Notes under the pieces: model-generated | Seen by the model: the letters and a program-made list of their open reading frames with translations, nothing else | Database searches by the model: none | Told to the model about the DNA's origin: nothing | Part shown: positions 17,136 to 25,208 of the stretch, in pieces | Layout of the letters: each line of letters starts with the position of its first letter | Position numbering within the stretch: the first letter of the stretch is position 1 | Assembly (NCBI GenBank): GCA_964564695.1 | Contig: CAZMCC010000042.1 | Location: 1-33,113, forward strand | From: CAZMCC01 sp964564695 | GTDB lineage: Bacteria; Planctomycetota; Phycisphaerae; Phycisphaerales; UBA1924 | Direction of reading: 5' to 3' | DNA length: 33,113 nucleotides | Translations under genes and position numbers: made by a program

Positions 17136-17846
17136 GTGCGTACCGCGTGTGTGCTTGTGTGTGTGTTGGCTCCGTTCAGCGCCGCGATGGCGGACAACGA
17201 GGCGTTGGTGGGGGTGGAGTTCGGATCGCTGCGAGGGGTGCTGACGATTCAGTCGGGAGGAGTGGGGGGCACGTTCACGGCCGGGGCCGTGAATGAGCCG
17301 GGCCTGCTCAGCTACGGCCGGCTGTGGCGGTCCGTGACCCCGACGGGCGAAGCGCTGTTTGACACGGGCTTTGTTTCCGAGCCCAATCCGGCGGACGCCA
17401 CGATCTCGCTCGGGCTCGGCGCGATTCAGGACAAGCACGCCGACGTGAACGGCACCGCCTCGTTCACCGATGTCGACGGCGACGTTGTCCTCTTTGCACT
17501 CACCGGCACGCTCACCTTCGGCCCCGAGGGGCGCGTGTCCATCGTCACCGCGATCTCGGGCATCGGCGTCACCTCCGATGAGAACCTGTTCGACGGAACG
17601 GACGGCGGCAGCGTCAGCACCGACGAATTTGACGACGCCCGCGGCACGATGCGCATCAACTTCGCGTATCCGATCATGGACACCGGTGGGGGGCGCACAC
17701 GCATCGGCACGGCGGACCTGCTCGCGGACGCGCGCGGGCCGCGGGGCGTTCCGGCACCGTCGACGGCCGGCGCGCTGCTCGGCGCCGCGTCGATGGTGCT
17801 TGCGAGGCGCCGGCGCCGCGCCGAGATGGGCGGCGCGCCGTGCTGA
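17136..17846 (+). CDS. Exported protein with PEP-CTERM-like sorting tail
   Basis: A 236-residue secreted protein. Signal peptide MRTACVLVCVLAPFSAAMA is followed by an acidic beta-rich body (ATISLGLGAIQDKHADVNG, DGDVVLFALTGTLTFGPEG). The end is a tripartite sorting signal: VPAPST, a short hydrophobic helix AGALLGAASMVLA, and the basic cluster RRRRRAEM. This is the PEP-CTERM/exosortase-type layout common in planctomycetes. GTG at 17136 was chosen because AAGGAG lies 7-8 bases upstream and the signal peptide starts cleanly; an in-frame ATG at 17091 is possible but adds a non-signal-like arginine-rich N-terminus. No exosortase gene is nearby. Domain function is unknown; it may be an extracellular matrix or surface protein. 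Confidence 0.78.
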   Translation: MRTACVLVCVLAPFSAAMADNEALVGVEFGSLRGVLTIQSGGVGGTFTAGAVNEPGLLSYGRLWRSVTPTGEALFDTGFVSEPNPADATISLGLGAIQDKHADVNGTASFTDVDGDVVLFALTGTLTFGPEGRVSIVTAISGIGVTSDENLFDGTDGGSVSTDEFDDARGTMRINFAYPIMDTGGGRTRIGTADLLADARGPRGVPAPSTAGALLGAASMVLARRRRRAEMGGAPC

Positions 17847-17912
17847 AGCCGCAACGAAAGCCGTCGCCGCGACGCCGGGTGCACCGCGGTGAGTTCGACC
17901 GGTTCTACCGCA

Positions 17913-18818
17913 TCACTTCGCGCGCGATCCGGCGCGCTCCTCGGCGACGCGCTTGAGAAGCTGCTGGCGCTGCGGCTCGTCGAGCATGGCGTAGACCTCC
18001 CAGAAGGCCTTGGCGCGCTGTTGGGGCGTCGGCTTGCCGTAGGTCGATGTGAAGTTGTCCTGCACGATCTTGCGGATCTTCGATTCCTGCTCGGGCGTGA
18101 CGCTGAAGTCCTTGAGCAGCGTCTCGAAGTCGGCGGCCCGTTGGCCGACGGTGCGCTCGTACGCGCGGCGGAATTCCTGGCCGATCAGCGCGAGCGTCTC
18201 CTCGCGGGCGGCCTCGCGCTGGGCGCGGTTCTTCTCGCGGAACGACAAGTCCTTGCCGGCGGTCTTGTCGGCGACGCGCTGCGCGATGGCCGCGGCGACA
18301 TATTTCTGCGTCATCGAGCGCACCTGGGCCGCCTGGTCGACGGAGAGTGCGCCGGTGAGCTCATCGACGAGCGTGCCCCGGGCGCGGAGCGGCTCGGACT
18401 TGTCGATGAGCTCCTGGTACGTCTCCCGGGCCTTGGACTTGTCGGCGGCGTCGCGGACGCCCTGGAGGCGCACGAGCAGTTCGAGGTTGTCGGAGACGAT
18501 CTGGTCGAGCACCGCCGCACGGGCGATGAGGATCGCGTCGATCTTGGCACGAGTGGGGGGGTTGAGCTCGATGACCTTGACCGCCGCCTCGGCGGGCGCG
18601 ACGTCCAGCCGCACCAGCTTGCCGGCGAAGTCACGCTGCACGAGCGTGGGCTTGGGGGCGGGGGCCGTGGCGAGAGAAGGGCCGGCGAGGGGGTTGGGCG
18701 GGCTTGTGGCAGTGGGGGGGCTGGGCCGCACGGCCTCGGTGTCCTGTGCTGGAGCGGCGGACGAAAGCGATCCGGCGATGAGCAGCGTGGCGGCGACGGC
18801 GATATGTGTGCAGGACAT
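17913..18818 (-). CDS. Secreted helical protein of unknown function
   Basis: A 301-residue protein with a signal peptide (MSCTHIAVAATLLIAGSLSSAAPAQ), a proline/alanine-rich linker (residues about 30-58), then an almost entirely helical, charged domain: LNPPTRAKIDAILIARAAVL, LSVDQAAQVRSMTQKYV, FSVTPEQESKIRKIVQDNF and LDEPQRQQLLKRVAEER. The repeated 'LTpeQ...i..i..' pattern recalls periplasmic Spy/LTXXQ-type chaperone-like proteins, but the resemblance is only in style and I would not name it. Start ATG at 18818. The restriction-methylase fragment lies 24 bp upstream on the same strand, and the PEP-CTERM-like gene is convergent. Confidence 0.75.
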   Translation of the reverse strand: MSCTHIAVAATLLIAGSLSSAAPAQDTEAVRPSPPTATSPPNPLAGPSLATAPAPKPTLVQRDFAGKLVRLDVAPAEAAVKVIELNPPTRAKIDAILIARAAVLDQIVSDNLELLVRLQGVRDAADKSKARETYQELIDKSEPLRARGTLVDELTGALSVDQAAQVRSMTQKYVAAAIAQRVADKTAGKDLSFREKNRAQREAAREETLALIGQEFRRAYERTVGQRAADFETLLKDFSVTPEQESKIRKIVQDNFTSTYGKPTPQQRAKAFWEVYAMLDEPQRQQLLKRVAEERAGSRAK

Positions 18819-18842
18819 GGGTGGGCCTCCGGCGTCGTGAGG

Positions 18843-19109
18843 CTAACGGGCGGGGCTCGCCGCTATTGCTTCGGTCGAAAGCGTCGGGGGGATGGGCCGG
18901 AGAGTCGGTTCTTCGGCCGGCAAGGCGCTGACGCCGTAGAGCTCGAATACGGCGTCGTCGATGCGTCGCTGGTTGGATTCGACCTCGGTCTTGGCGGCCA
19001 CGGCGGCGCGGTCGGACTCAGCGATGCGGGCGGCCTCCATCTGCACTTCGGGGGTCTTGGGACGTTCGATGGGGAGAACTCGCAGCAGTTGGTGCGAGCG
19101 TCGGCATCG
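18843..19109 (-). pseudogene. C-terminal remnant of a restriction-modification DNA methylase
   Basis: The frame immediately after the vsr stop codon (same frame) reads through about 88 codons to a stop at 18843. It includes LLRVLPIERPKTPEVQMEAA, TEVESNQRRIDDAVFELYGV and a proline-rich end. The 'IDDAVFELYGV' motif is characteristic of the C-terminus of Eco57I-type N6-adenine methylase/restriction proteins ('IDdaVY.LYGL'). There is no convincing start codon or ribosome site (only GTG/ATG near 19046-19052) and no catalytic NPPY domain, so it looks like the tail of a deleted gene. It could instead be a small expressed helical peptide starting at ATG 19046. Confidence 0.5.
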
Positions 19110-19442
19110 TCAGGGATGCGTCACCAACGCGGCGAGGTGCGCGGCCAGCGCTGCCGGGTCGCACGTTTGGCATTCCCACACGACGAGTACACGCCAACCC
19201 GCGTGACGCAACGCCGTGATCGTGCGTCGATCCCGTTCGCGGCTGCGGTCCAGCTTGGTTCGCCAATACGCGGCGTTGGTCGCGGGCCTTCGTCGGCCGC
19301 GGGCGCAGGCGTGGCCGTGCCAGAAGCATCCATGCACGAACACGACGGCGTGTCGAACGGGCATCACGATGTCGGGCGTGCCTGGCAGGTCGGCGCGGTG
19401 AAGGGCGAATCGGCAGCCGAGCCGATGCAGGAGCGAACGCAC
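19110..19442 (-). CDS. Very-short-patch-repair (Vsr)-like endonuclease, N-terminally short
   Basis: A 110-residue member of the Vsr fold, which nicks DNA at T:G mismatches left by deamination of 5-methylcytosine. Visible: LHRADLPGTPDIVMP with metal-binding Asp24 (Asp51 of E. coli Vsr), VFVHGCFWHGHAC with the catalytic/intercalating His-Phe-Trp-His set, zinc ligands Cys39, His44, Cys46 and Cys91, and WRVLVVWEC. The usual N-terminus ('SrIrskdT.pE...R') is missing: the GTG start at 19442 begins after it, and the readable frame upstream gives SPDRLSVVRSLLHRLG, with Asp where the conserved Glu is expected. It starts 14 bp after the DUF3883 gene's stop codon. No cytosine methylase is nearby, so it may be a decayed R-M remnant. 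Confidence 0.8.
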   Translation of the reverse strand: MRSLLHRLGCRFALHRADLPGTPDIVMPVRHAVVFVHGCFWHGHACARGRRRPATNAAYWRTKLDRSRERDRRTITALRHAGWRVLVVWECQTCDPAALAAHLAALVTHP

Positions 19443-19455
19443 GACTGAGAGGCGA

Positions 19456-20220
19456 TCAGGCGACGGCCACTGTCGCCCGCCAAGACGCGGCGATCGTGGT
19501 TTGGTACTGGCACTTTGCCTCGAGCGAGGCCGTCGGGTCGGGGAAGAGACGGGCGATTGGGTCGGCTTCGAGGTTGCCGACGACGATCAGCCAATAGTCT
19601 TTGCGCCGCGCCGTCGCTTCCGACCATTCGCGGTCGGTGAACGTCACGCCGCCGCGCATCTGCTTGATCCCCTTGACTTCAATGGCAATGTCGGCGCGCT
19701 TGTGAATGCCGAAGTCGTAGCCGCGAGCGAGGTTCCGATGATCGAGGATGAGGGACGCATGGACGTCAGCGATCCTCTGCGAGTTCTCCATGAAGAACGC
19801 TTCGGCCAGACGGCCGGTGCGGAGGCGCTCGGCGACGTTGTGGATGCGATCAGCGGGTTTACAGAGCGGGGCTACGACTTCCTTCATCGCCTCGGGATCG
19901 TGCGCGAGGATGCGGTCGATCATCTCCAGCAGCGCCGCATCGCTGACTTCGCAGAGTTCACCCATGACGCGCTGGCGGTTGGATCGCATCGGGCGATCTT
20001 TCCATCCTCGCCGCGCGTTCCCGTGAACGGGATCGAACTCGTCGCGCAGGTTCTTGATCGACGCTGGGGCGACGTCGAGTGCTTCGCCAGCGCGACGAAA
20101 CGCCTCCTTCCAGCCCTTGAGGCGCTGGGCTTCGAGGTACGCCTTGTCCAATCTGCTCATGGCATAGCCGATGATGAGGGCGGAGGTCTCCAAGAGAGGT
20201 TTGCGCGGTTTCTTTGCCAT
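19456..20220 (-). CDS. DUF3883-type (NOV) putative restriction endonuclease
   Basis: A 254-residue protein in two parts. The N-terminal 90 residues are helical and basic (LKGWKEAFRRAGEALDV, ASIKNLRDEFDPVHGN, RRGWKDRPMRSNRQRVM), probably DNA-binding and seen at the start of several restriction enzymes. The C-terminal part (about 150-245) has the DUF3883/NOV pattern: ARGYDFGIHKRADIAIEVKG, VTFTDREWSEA and KDYWLIVVGNL. Asp169, Glu181 and Lys183 fit a PD-(D/E)xK nuclease core, with the later 'EW..A' motif typical of the family. ATG at 20220. GC content is visibly lower than in neighbours, suggesting transfer. It is followed by vsr and a methylase fragment; the functional methylase of this system is missing from the window. 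Confidence 0.75.
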   Translation of the reverse strand: MAKKPRKPLLETSALIIGYAMSRLDKAYLEAQRLKGWKEAFRRAGEALDVAPASIKNLRDEFDPVHGNARRGWKDRPMRSNRQRVMGELCEVSDAALLEMIDRILAHDPEAMKEVVAPLCKPADRIHNVAERLRTGRLAEAFFMENSQRIADVHASLILDHRNLARGYDFGIHKRADIAIEVKGIKQMRGGVTFTDREWSEATARRKDYWLIVVGNLEADPIARLFPDPTASLEAKCQYQTTIAASWRATVAVA

Positions 20221-20285
20221 CGCCGGAATGATACTGATAGTCCGTAGACATCGACGCAGAGGATGGCCAACCTTCTATTGCCGCG

Positions 20286-20304
20286 CGATCGCTCGAAGCG
20301 ATCG
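20286..20304. promoter_or_regulatory. Inverted repeat in the divergent nuclease/small-ORF gap
   Basis: CGATCGCT (20286-20293) and AGCGATCG (20297-20304) are perfect 8-bp arms with a 3-bp centre, placed 22 bp before the start of the small plus-strand gene and 66 bp from the nuclease start. Position and symmetry fit an operator, as for controller proteins of restriction systems, but no controller gene is visible. Confidence 0.4.
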
Positions 20305-20326
20305 AATCGGCATTGGGAGCATGGCC

Positions 20327-20572
20327 ATGGCTGACAGGCACACGATCGTCGTTCGCGTGAAGAACGGTGAAGTCGGCGAAGTGGTATTCTGCGACTGCTG
20401 TCCGGGTATCACGGTGGAAGTACGGACCTACACCGACTCGAAGGCAGCCGCGTCCGCGGCACGCCCGGCGTGGCACATGCCCGGAGGGGGCACGCGAGCC
20501 TCCCGATTCCATCGAGACGAGATTGGGGTGTACGAGACGGCGTACCACGAGCCGGACGTCGACGACGAGTAA
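20327..20572 (+). CDS. Small hypothetical protein with CDCC motif
   Basis: An 81-residue protein divergent from the nuclease gene. The N-terminal half is beta-rich (HTIVVRVKNGEVGEVVFCDC) and contains the cluster CDCCPG, which could bind a metal; the C-terminal half is polar and ends with an acidic tail (YHEPDVDDE). The second of two in-frame ATGs (20327) is chosen because GGGAG lies 7 bases before it; the other at 20321 adds only Met-Ala. I recognise no family. Its position beside the restriction remnant makes a role in that system conceivable, but nothing in the sequence shows it. Confidence 0.6.
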   Translation: MADRHTIVVRVKNGEVGEVVFCDCCPGITVEVRTYTDSKAAASAARPAWHMPGGGTRASRFHRDEIGVYETAYHEPDVDDE

Positions 20573-20740
20573 CCGCATCGAATCGCTTCGTACCGCTGGG
20601 TTCAGTTGGTAGCTTGCTGACCCGACGCTTCGCCACGCAATGCCGGGGTAGTCGTGTCGCTTGTGTCCGTGCACCGCGCCCGGATGCCGCCGGCCGGCTC
20701 GACCGTCGCTTGCCCCGGGTGCTCGTTCCTACGCTCGGGC

Positions 20741-22054
20741 ATGGCCACGAATGCTCATGCCGATGCGTTGTCCGACGGGCTCCTCGACCTCCTGCGCGCG
20801 GCGGACCCCGACATCGCCGGGTGGATGGACAAGGAGCGTGACCGCCAGCGGACGACGCTCGAGCTCATCGCGAGCGAGAACCACGTTTCGCCGGCCGTGA
20901 TGCACACGATGGGGTCGTGGCTCACGAACAAGTACGCCGAGGGGTATCCCGGGGCGCGGTACTACGGCGGGTGCGTCTACCACGACGAGATCGAGACGAT
21001 CGCGCGCGACCGAGCCAAGAAGTTGTTCGGGTGTCGGTTCGCCAACGTGCAGGCGCACTCGGGCGCGCAGGCGAACACGGCCGCGTTCATGGCGACGATG
21101 CAGCCGGGGGACACGTTCGCGAGCCTGGTGCTCAAGGACGGCGGGCACCTGTCGCACGGCATGAAGATCAACTTCTCGGGGATCTTCTACAAGCCGGTGC
21201 ACTACCCCCTGCACTACGACAAGTCGCACGCGGAGTTTGAGCGGATCGATTACGACGCCGTGCGGCGCGTGTGCATGGAGCACAAGCCCAAGGTGCTGCT
21301 GTGCGGTTACTCGGCGTATCCGCGCACGATCGACTTTGCGAAGTTCCGGTCGATCGCGAACGAATGCGGAGCGTTGCTCGTCGCGGACATCGCGCACGTC
21401 GCCGGTCTTGTGGCGGGGGGCGCCCACCCGAGCCCATTCCCGCACGCCCACGTCGTGACGACGACGACGCACAAGACGCTGCGCGGGCCTCGCGGCGGGC
21501 TCATCATGACCGACGATGAGGACCTGGCGAAGAAGATCGACAAGGCGTTGTTCCCCGGCGTGCAGGGCGGGCCGCTGATGCACGTGATCGCGGCGAAGGC
21601 CGTGGCGTTCGGGGAGGCCCTTAAGCCGGAGTTCAAGGACTACGCCCAGCGGGTGGTGGTGAACGCCAAGGCGCTGGCGGGGGCGCTGGCGAAGCGCGGG
21701 TACCGGATCACCTCGGGCGGAACCGACAACCACCTGATGTTGGTGGATCTGCGCGGCAAGAGCGACGCGCTGACCGGGATCGACGCGGAGCGGTGGCTCG
21801 AGGGCGCCGGGATCATTTGCAACAAGAACGGGATCCCGGACGATCCCCGGCCGCCGAAGTTCACCAGCGGCGTGCGGCTCGGGACGCCGGCGGTGACGAC
21901 GCGCGGGCTGGGCGAAGCCGATATGCTCGGCGTCGCCGAGTGCATCGATCGGGTGCTCGCCGCCGGGCTCACGGGCGAATCGGAGTTGATGGGCCAGAGC
22001 GATCGTGTCCGGGCGACGGTCCGTGCGATGTGCGAGAAATTCCCTCTCCGGTAG
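20741..22054 (+). CDS. glyA: Serine hydroxymethyltransferase
   Basis: A 437-residue PLP enzyme interconverting serine plus tetrahydrofolate and glycine plus 5,10-methylene-THF, the main one-carbon source. Motifs: LELIASENHVSPAV, TNKYAEGYPGARYYGGC, VQAHSGAQANTAAFMA, the PLP-contact segment LLVADIAHVAGLVAGG, and the Schiff-base lysine Lys245 in TTTTHKTLRGPRGG. Length and motif spacing match bacterial GlyA throughout. ATG at 20741 gives the standard N-terminus (DIAGWMDKERDRQRTTLELI about 25 residues in); the frame is open upstream but without homology. The ribosome site is weak. It stands alone between the restriction remnant and the dehydrogenase pair. Confidence 0.96.
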   Translation: MATNAHADALSDGLLDLLRAADPDIAGWMDKERDRQRTTLELIASENHVSPAVMHTMGSWLTNKYAEGYPGARYYGGCVYHDEIETIARDRAKKLFGCRFANVQAHSGAQANTAAFMATMQPGDTFASLVLKDGGHLSHGMKINFSGIFYKPVHYPLHYDKSHAEFERIDYDAVRRVCMEHKPKVLLCGYSAYPRTIDFAKFRSIANECGALLVADIAHVAGLVAGGAHPSPFPHAHVVTTTTHKTLRGPRGGLIMTDDEDLAKKIDKALFPGVQGGPLMHVIAAKAVAFGEALKPEFKDYAQRVVVNAKALAGALAKRGYRITSGGTDNHLMLVDLRGKSDALTGIDAERWLEGAGIICNKNGIPDDPRPPKFTSGVRLGTPAVTTRGLGEADMLGVAECIDRVLAAGLTGESELMGQSDRVRATVRAMCEKFPLR

Positions 22055-22227
22055 AACCACTCGGGGTTCGCAGTAGAATCACAATGGGATGGTGCATGAC
22101 CACGCGGGCCGCGCTTTCCATCCCTGTCGCGTCGTCCGGATGTCGATTGTCCGACGGGCGCGTCCGAGGCGACCGCGATTTCGAGGGGGAGGTAGCTTAT
22201 TGACTCTTGAGCAAGGGAGCGGCCACG

Positions 22228-25011
22228 ATGCGTACAGCGGCGCGGTTCGGATGTGGGCTATGTGCGATAGCGGCGACGCTGGGCGTTCTTGCGACGGGCG
22301 TGCCCATCGCCGCCGCCCAGACCGAGCTTCGGGCCCAGCTCGTCACCAATGAGCTGCGCCTACCGGTCGACCTGCAGTCCACTCCGGCGTACCCCGAGTA
22401 TGTGTACATCCCTGAGCTGAACCCCGAGTCGGGAACGACCGGGCGGATCTTCTGGCTCAACGTCCTGACGCAGGAGCACGGGGTCTTCCTCGAGCTTCCG
22501 GACCCCGTCGGCATTGGCGCGGAGCTGGGTGTGCTCGCGATGGTGTGGGACCCGGACGCGCCCCAGAACGGCTATTTCTACGTCACGTACGCCAGCGCGG
22601 AGCCCCGGAGCATTGTCGTGCGCTTCACTGCGAGCTCGGCCACCAGCGCCGACCCGCTTTCCAAACGAGTGATCATCACGATCCCTCATCAGAACCGCAA
22701 CCACCTCGCCCACTGGCTCGGCTTCGGTCCCGAGGACGGGTACCTCTACTTCGCCTCGGGCGACGGCGGGCCGGCCGACGACGTCTATAATCGCGCCCAG
22801 ACGCTCGTGGGCGAGCTCCGCGGCAAGATCCTGCGCCTCGATCCCGACGGCGACGACTTCCCCGAGGACGACCTCCGCAACTACGCCATCCCGGTGTCCA
22901 ACCCCTTCGTCGGCATCGAGGGCGATGACGAGATCTGGGCGTACGGCGTGCGTAACCCGTGGCGCAACACGTTCGACCCGCTGACCGGCGATTTCTACAT
23001 CGCCGACGTCGGGCAGTACTACCGGGAGGAGATCAACTTCGAGCCCGCCGGCAGCGCGGGCGGGAATAATTATGGCTGGCGGTGCTGGGAGGGAACTCGC
23101 CAGCGCGACCCGAGCGAGCCCTGCGACTCGCCGCGGGGCGTCATCCCCATCCTCGACTATCCCCACGACGGCCCCCAACCCAACAAGTGCTCGATCATCG
23201 GCGGCATCGTGTATCGCGGGCCCGACCCGGACCTGAACGGGCGGTACTTCTACGGCGACTTCTGCTCCGCCCACATCTGGTCTATTCGCGTCGTCGATGG
23301 GCAGGCCACGGACCACCGCACGCACACGCCGATCAGCGCGGGCGAAGGGCGCGAGGTGAACAACATCACGTCGTTCGGCCGGGATCAGCTCGGCGGGATG
23401 TACGTGCTCGACCTGTGGGAGAGCGAGGTCTACCGGATCGTGCCGGTCTCGTCGGTGGCGGGGGACTGCAACGCCAACGGCTGGGCCGACGAGCTGGAGG
23501 GCGGGAGCGGGCTCGGCACCGACCTCGACGGCGGCCCGACGGGCAGCCCGGCGATGGGCGGCGAGCGGTTCATCGCGAATTGCTCGAGCTGCCACAAGGC
23601 CGACGGGAGCGGGCAGTTCGGCCCGAACATCCGCAACAAGACTCGCACACGCATCAAGCAGATGATGGACGAGACTCTCCACCCCGGCGGGGTGCCGCCC
23701 GACGCGCAGAACTTCACCGAGCGCGACTTCGCGAACATCGAGGCCTATCTCAGCGACGAGGGCACCAAGGCGCGTCCCGACGGCACGCCCGATGCCTGCC
23801 AGACGCTGCTCGACTGCGACGGCGACGGCGTCCCCGACGGCGCCGAGTTCTTCGCCGGGACCCAGCACGACCTCGACTTCGACGGGCTCGCCGACGAATG
23901 CGATCACCTTGCGCTCTCCCCGGCCGTCAGCGAGAGCGGGGTGCTGCACGCTTCGTACGTGACGGACGCGGGCATCGTCGTGGTGCTCGACTACGACGTG
24001 GTGGGCCAGCGCTGGCTCGTGACCCAATACGACGGCATCGGCGACCCCGGCGCGCTGCGGAGCGAAAGTTTCGTTGATTCTCACGACAGCTTGAGTTATG
24101 TGGCCGTGCAGTCGCCCGATGCGCTGACGCTCGTGTCGCCGGATGCGCCGGCAACGCCGGCGCGGGACCTGACGGCGGAGCTTCCGGGCTCGACGCCGAT
24201 CGTGCGATCGTCGACGACGTTTACCTCGCTGGACGGGATCCAGTTCATCGCGGGCATCGACGGCGCCGGCGAACTCGTGGTGTACTTCCAGACCGGCCAG
24301 GTCGACGCCGAGGGCCGGCAGATCTGGGCGTTCTCGAACCTGTACGCGGATCACCTGCGCCCACAGAGCCTGCCGACGCCGGCGTTCGAGGGCGACCTCG
24401 TGTCGTACGTGACGTCGTGGAACGGGCTCAACATCGCCGGGCTTGACGCCAACGGCGTCATCTGGTCGGTGTGGTGGGCCCCCACCATGACGCTGTGGAG
24501 CGCGAGCAACCTGAGCGAGATCACGGGCGCCGAGCCGATCGTCGGCAAGCTCACCGCCTATGTCACGAGCTGGGGCGGCATCAACCTCGCGGGCCTCAAC
24601 GCCAGCGGCGAAGTCGTCGTCTCGTGGTGGGTGCCCGAGTTCGGGGGCAATTGGTCGAAGAACAACCTGTCCCAGCAGTTCGGCCACCCCGGCCTCAAGG
24701 TCGGGGAGCTCACGAGCTACGTGACGGCGTGGGGCGGGCTCAACGTGGCCGGCCTCGATTCGGACGGCAACCTGGTCGTGTACTGGTGGTCGCCGGGCAT
24801 GGACGACTGGGTCGTGTCGCCGCTCTCGGCGCTGATCCCGGGGGCGCCGCTCCCGGCGTCGAGCGTTCGCGGCCTGGCGGCGCCGACCGGGATGCTCAGC
24901 GTGTTCGCGTTCACCTCCGACGACGAGGACGCGGACGTGATCCGGTACTACTGGCAGCCGGACGGGCAGTGGCAGGTGGAGAACGTGTCCGGCGCGGCGG
25001 TTCCGCGCTGA
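22228..25011 (+). CDS. Secreted PQQ-dependent sugar dehydrogenase / cytochrome c / propeller fusion, copy 1
   Basis: A 927-residue exported protein. Signal peptide 1-30 (LATGVPIAAA|QTEL). Residues about 35-410 resemble soluble glucose/aldose sugar dehydrogenases (GSDH): NHLAHWLGFGPEDGYLYFAS with the likely catalytic His, RGKILRLDPDGDDF, IWAYGVRNPWRNTFDPLTGD with the Arg-Asn pair, and YIADVGQYYREEINFE. A linker with DCNANGWADELEGG leads to a c-type haem domain: Cys452, Cys455 and His456 in NCSSCHKADGSG, ending FANIEAYLSDEG. A Ca-loop-like spacer follows (DCDGDGVPDGAEFF). The last 330 residues form about seven repeats centred on YVTSWNGLNIAGLDANGVIW and variants, probably a beta-propeller. Electron flow from PQQ to haem is inferred. 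ATG 22228, AAGGGAG upstream, is preferred over an in-frame TTG at 22207. Confidence 0.88.
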   Translation: MRTAARFGCGLCAIAATLGVLATGVPIAAAQTELRAQLVTNELRLPVDLQSTPAYPEYVYIPELNPESGTTGRIFWLNVLTQEHGVFLELPDPVGIGAELGVLAMVWDPDAPQNGYFYVTYASAEPRSIVVRFTASSATSADPLSKRVIITIPHQNRNHLAHWLGFGPEDGYLYFASGDGGPADDVYNRAQTLVGELRGKILRLDPDGDDFPEDDLRNYAIPVSNPFVGIEGDDEIWAYGVRNPWRNTFDPLTGDFYIADVGQYYREEINFEPAGSAGGNNYGWRCWEGTRQRDPSEPCDSPRGVIPILDYPHDGPQPNKCSIIGGIVYRGPDPDLNGRYFYGDFCSAHIWSIRVVDGQATDHRTHTPISAGEGREVNNITSFGRDQLGGMYVLDLWESEVYRIVPVSSVAGDCNANGWADELEGGSGLGTDLDGGPTGSPAMGGERFIANCSSCHKADGSGQFGPNIRNKTRTRIKQMMDETLHPGGVPPDAQNFTERDFANIEAYLSDEGTKARPDGTPDACQTLLDCDGDGVPDGAEFFAGTQHDLDFDGLADECDHLALSPAVSESGVLHASYVTDAGIVVVLDYDVVGQRWLVTQYDGIGDPGALRSESFVDSHDSLSYVAVQSPDALTLVSPDAPATPARDLTAELPGSTPIVRSSTTFTSLDGIQFIAGIDGAGELVVYFQTGQVDAEGRQIWAFSNLYADHLRPQSLPTPAFEGDLVSYVTSWNGLNIAGLDANGVIWSVWWAPTMTLWSASNLSEITGAEPIVGKLTAYVTSWGGINLAGLNASGEVVVSWWVPEFGGNWSKNNLSQQFGHPGLKVGELTSYVTAWGGLNVAGLDSDGNLVVYWWSPGMDDWVVSPLSALIPGAPLPASSVRGLAAPTGMLSVFAFTSDDEDADVIRYYWQPDGQWQVENVSGAAVPR

Positions 25012-25072
25012 CGTCGGAATTGGGGACGGTTCTCACGCGGGCGTTGTCCGTCCGGTGCGGCGAGAATTTCAT

Positions 25073-25090
25073 CCCCCGCGTAGACGGGGG
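25073..25090 (+). other. Hairpin between the two dehydrogenase genes
   Basis: CCCCCG and CGGGGG form a 6-bp stem with loop CGTAGA, 60 bp after the first stop codon and without a T-run. It may weaken read-through between the paralogs. A further pair GAGAGG/CCTCTC lies at 25131-25149. The rest of this 197-bp gap shows nothing recognisable. Confidence 0.3.
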
Positions 25091-25208
25091 GCGTCCGCGC
25101 GGGCAGAATGAGAAGAGAAGCCGACATGGGGAGAGGTGAATTCCCTCTCACGTCCGCGCCGGCCCACGGCGTTGAGATGGCCCCGTCGGGTGCTCCACGG
25201 AGAGCCCT

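Noticed and set aside
20285..20292. GCGATCGC as a HIP1-type highly iterated palindrome
   Set aside because: HIP1 is a cyanobacterial genome-wide repeat. I did not see it recurring here, so the larger inverted repeat is reported instead.
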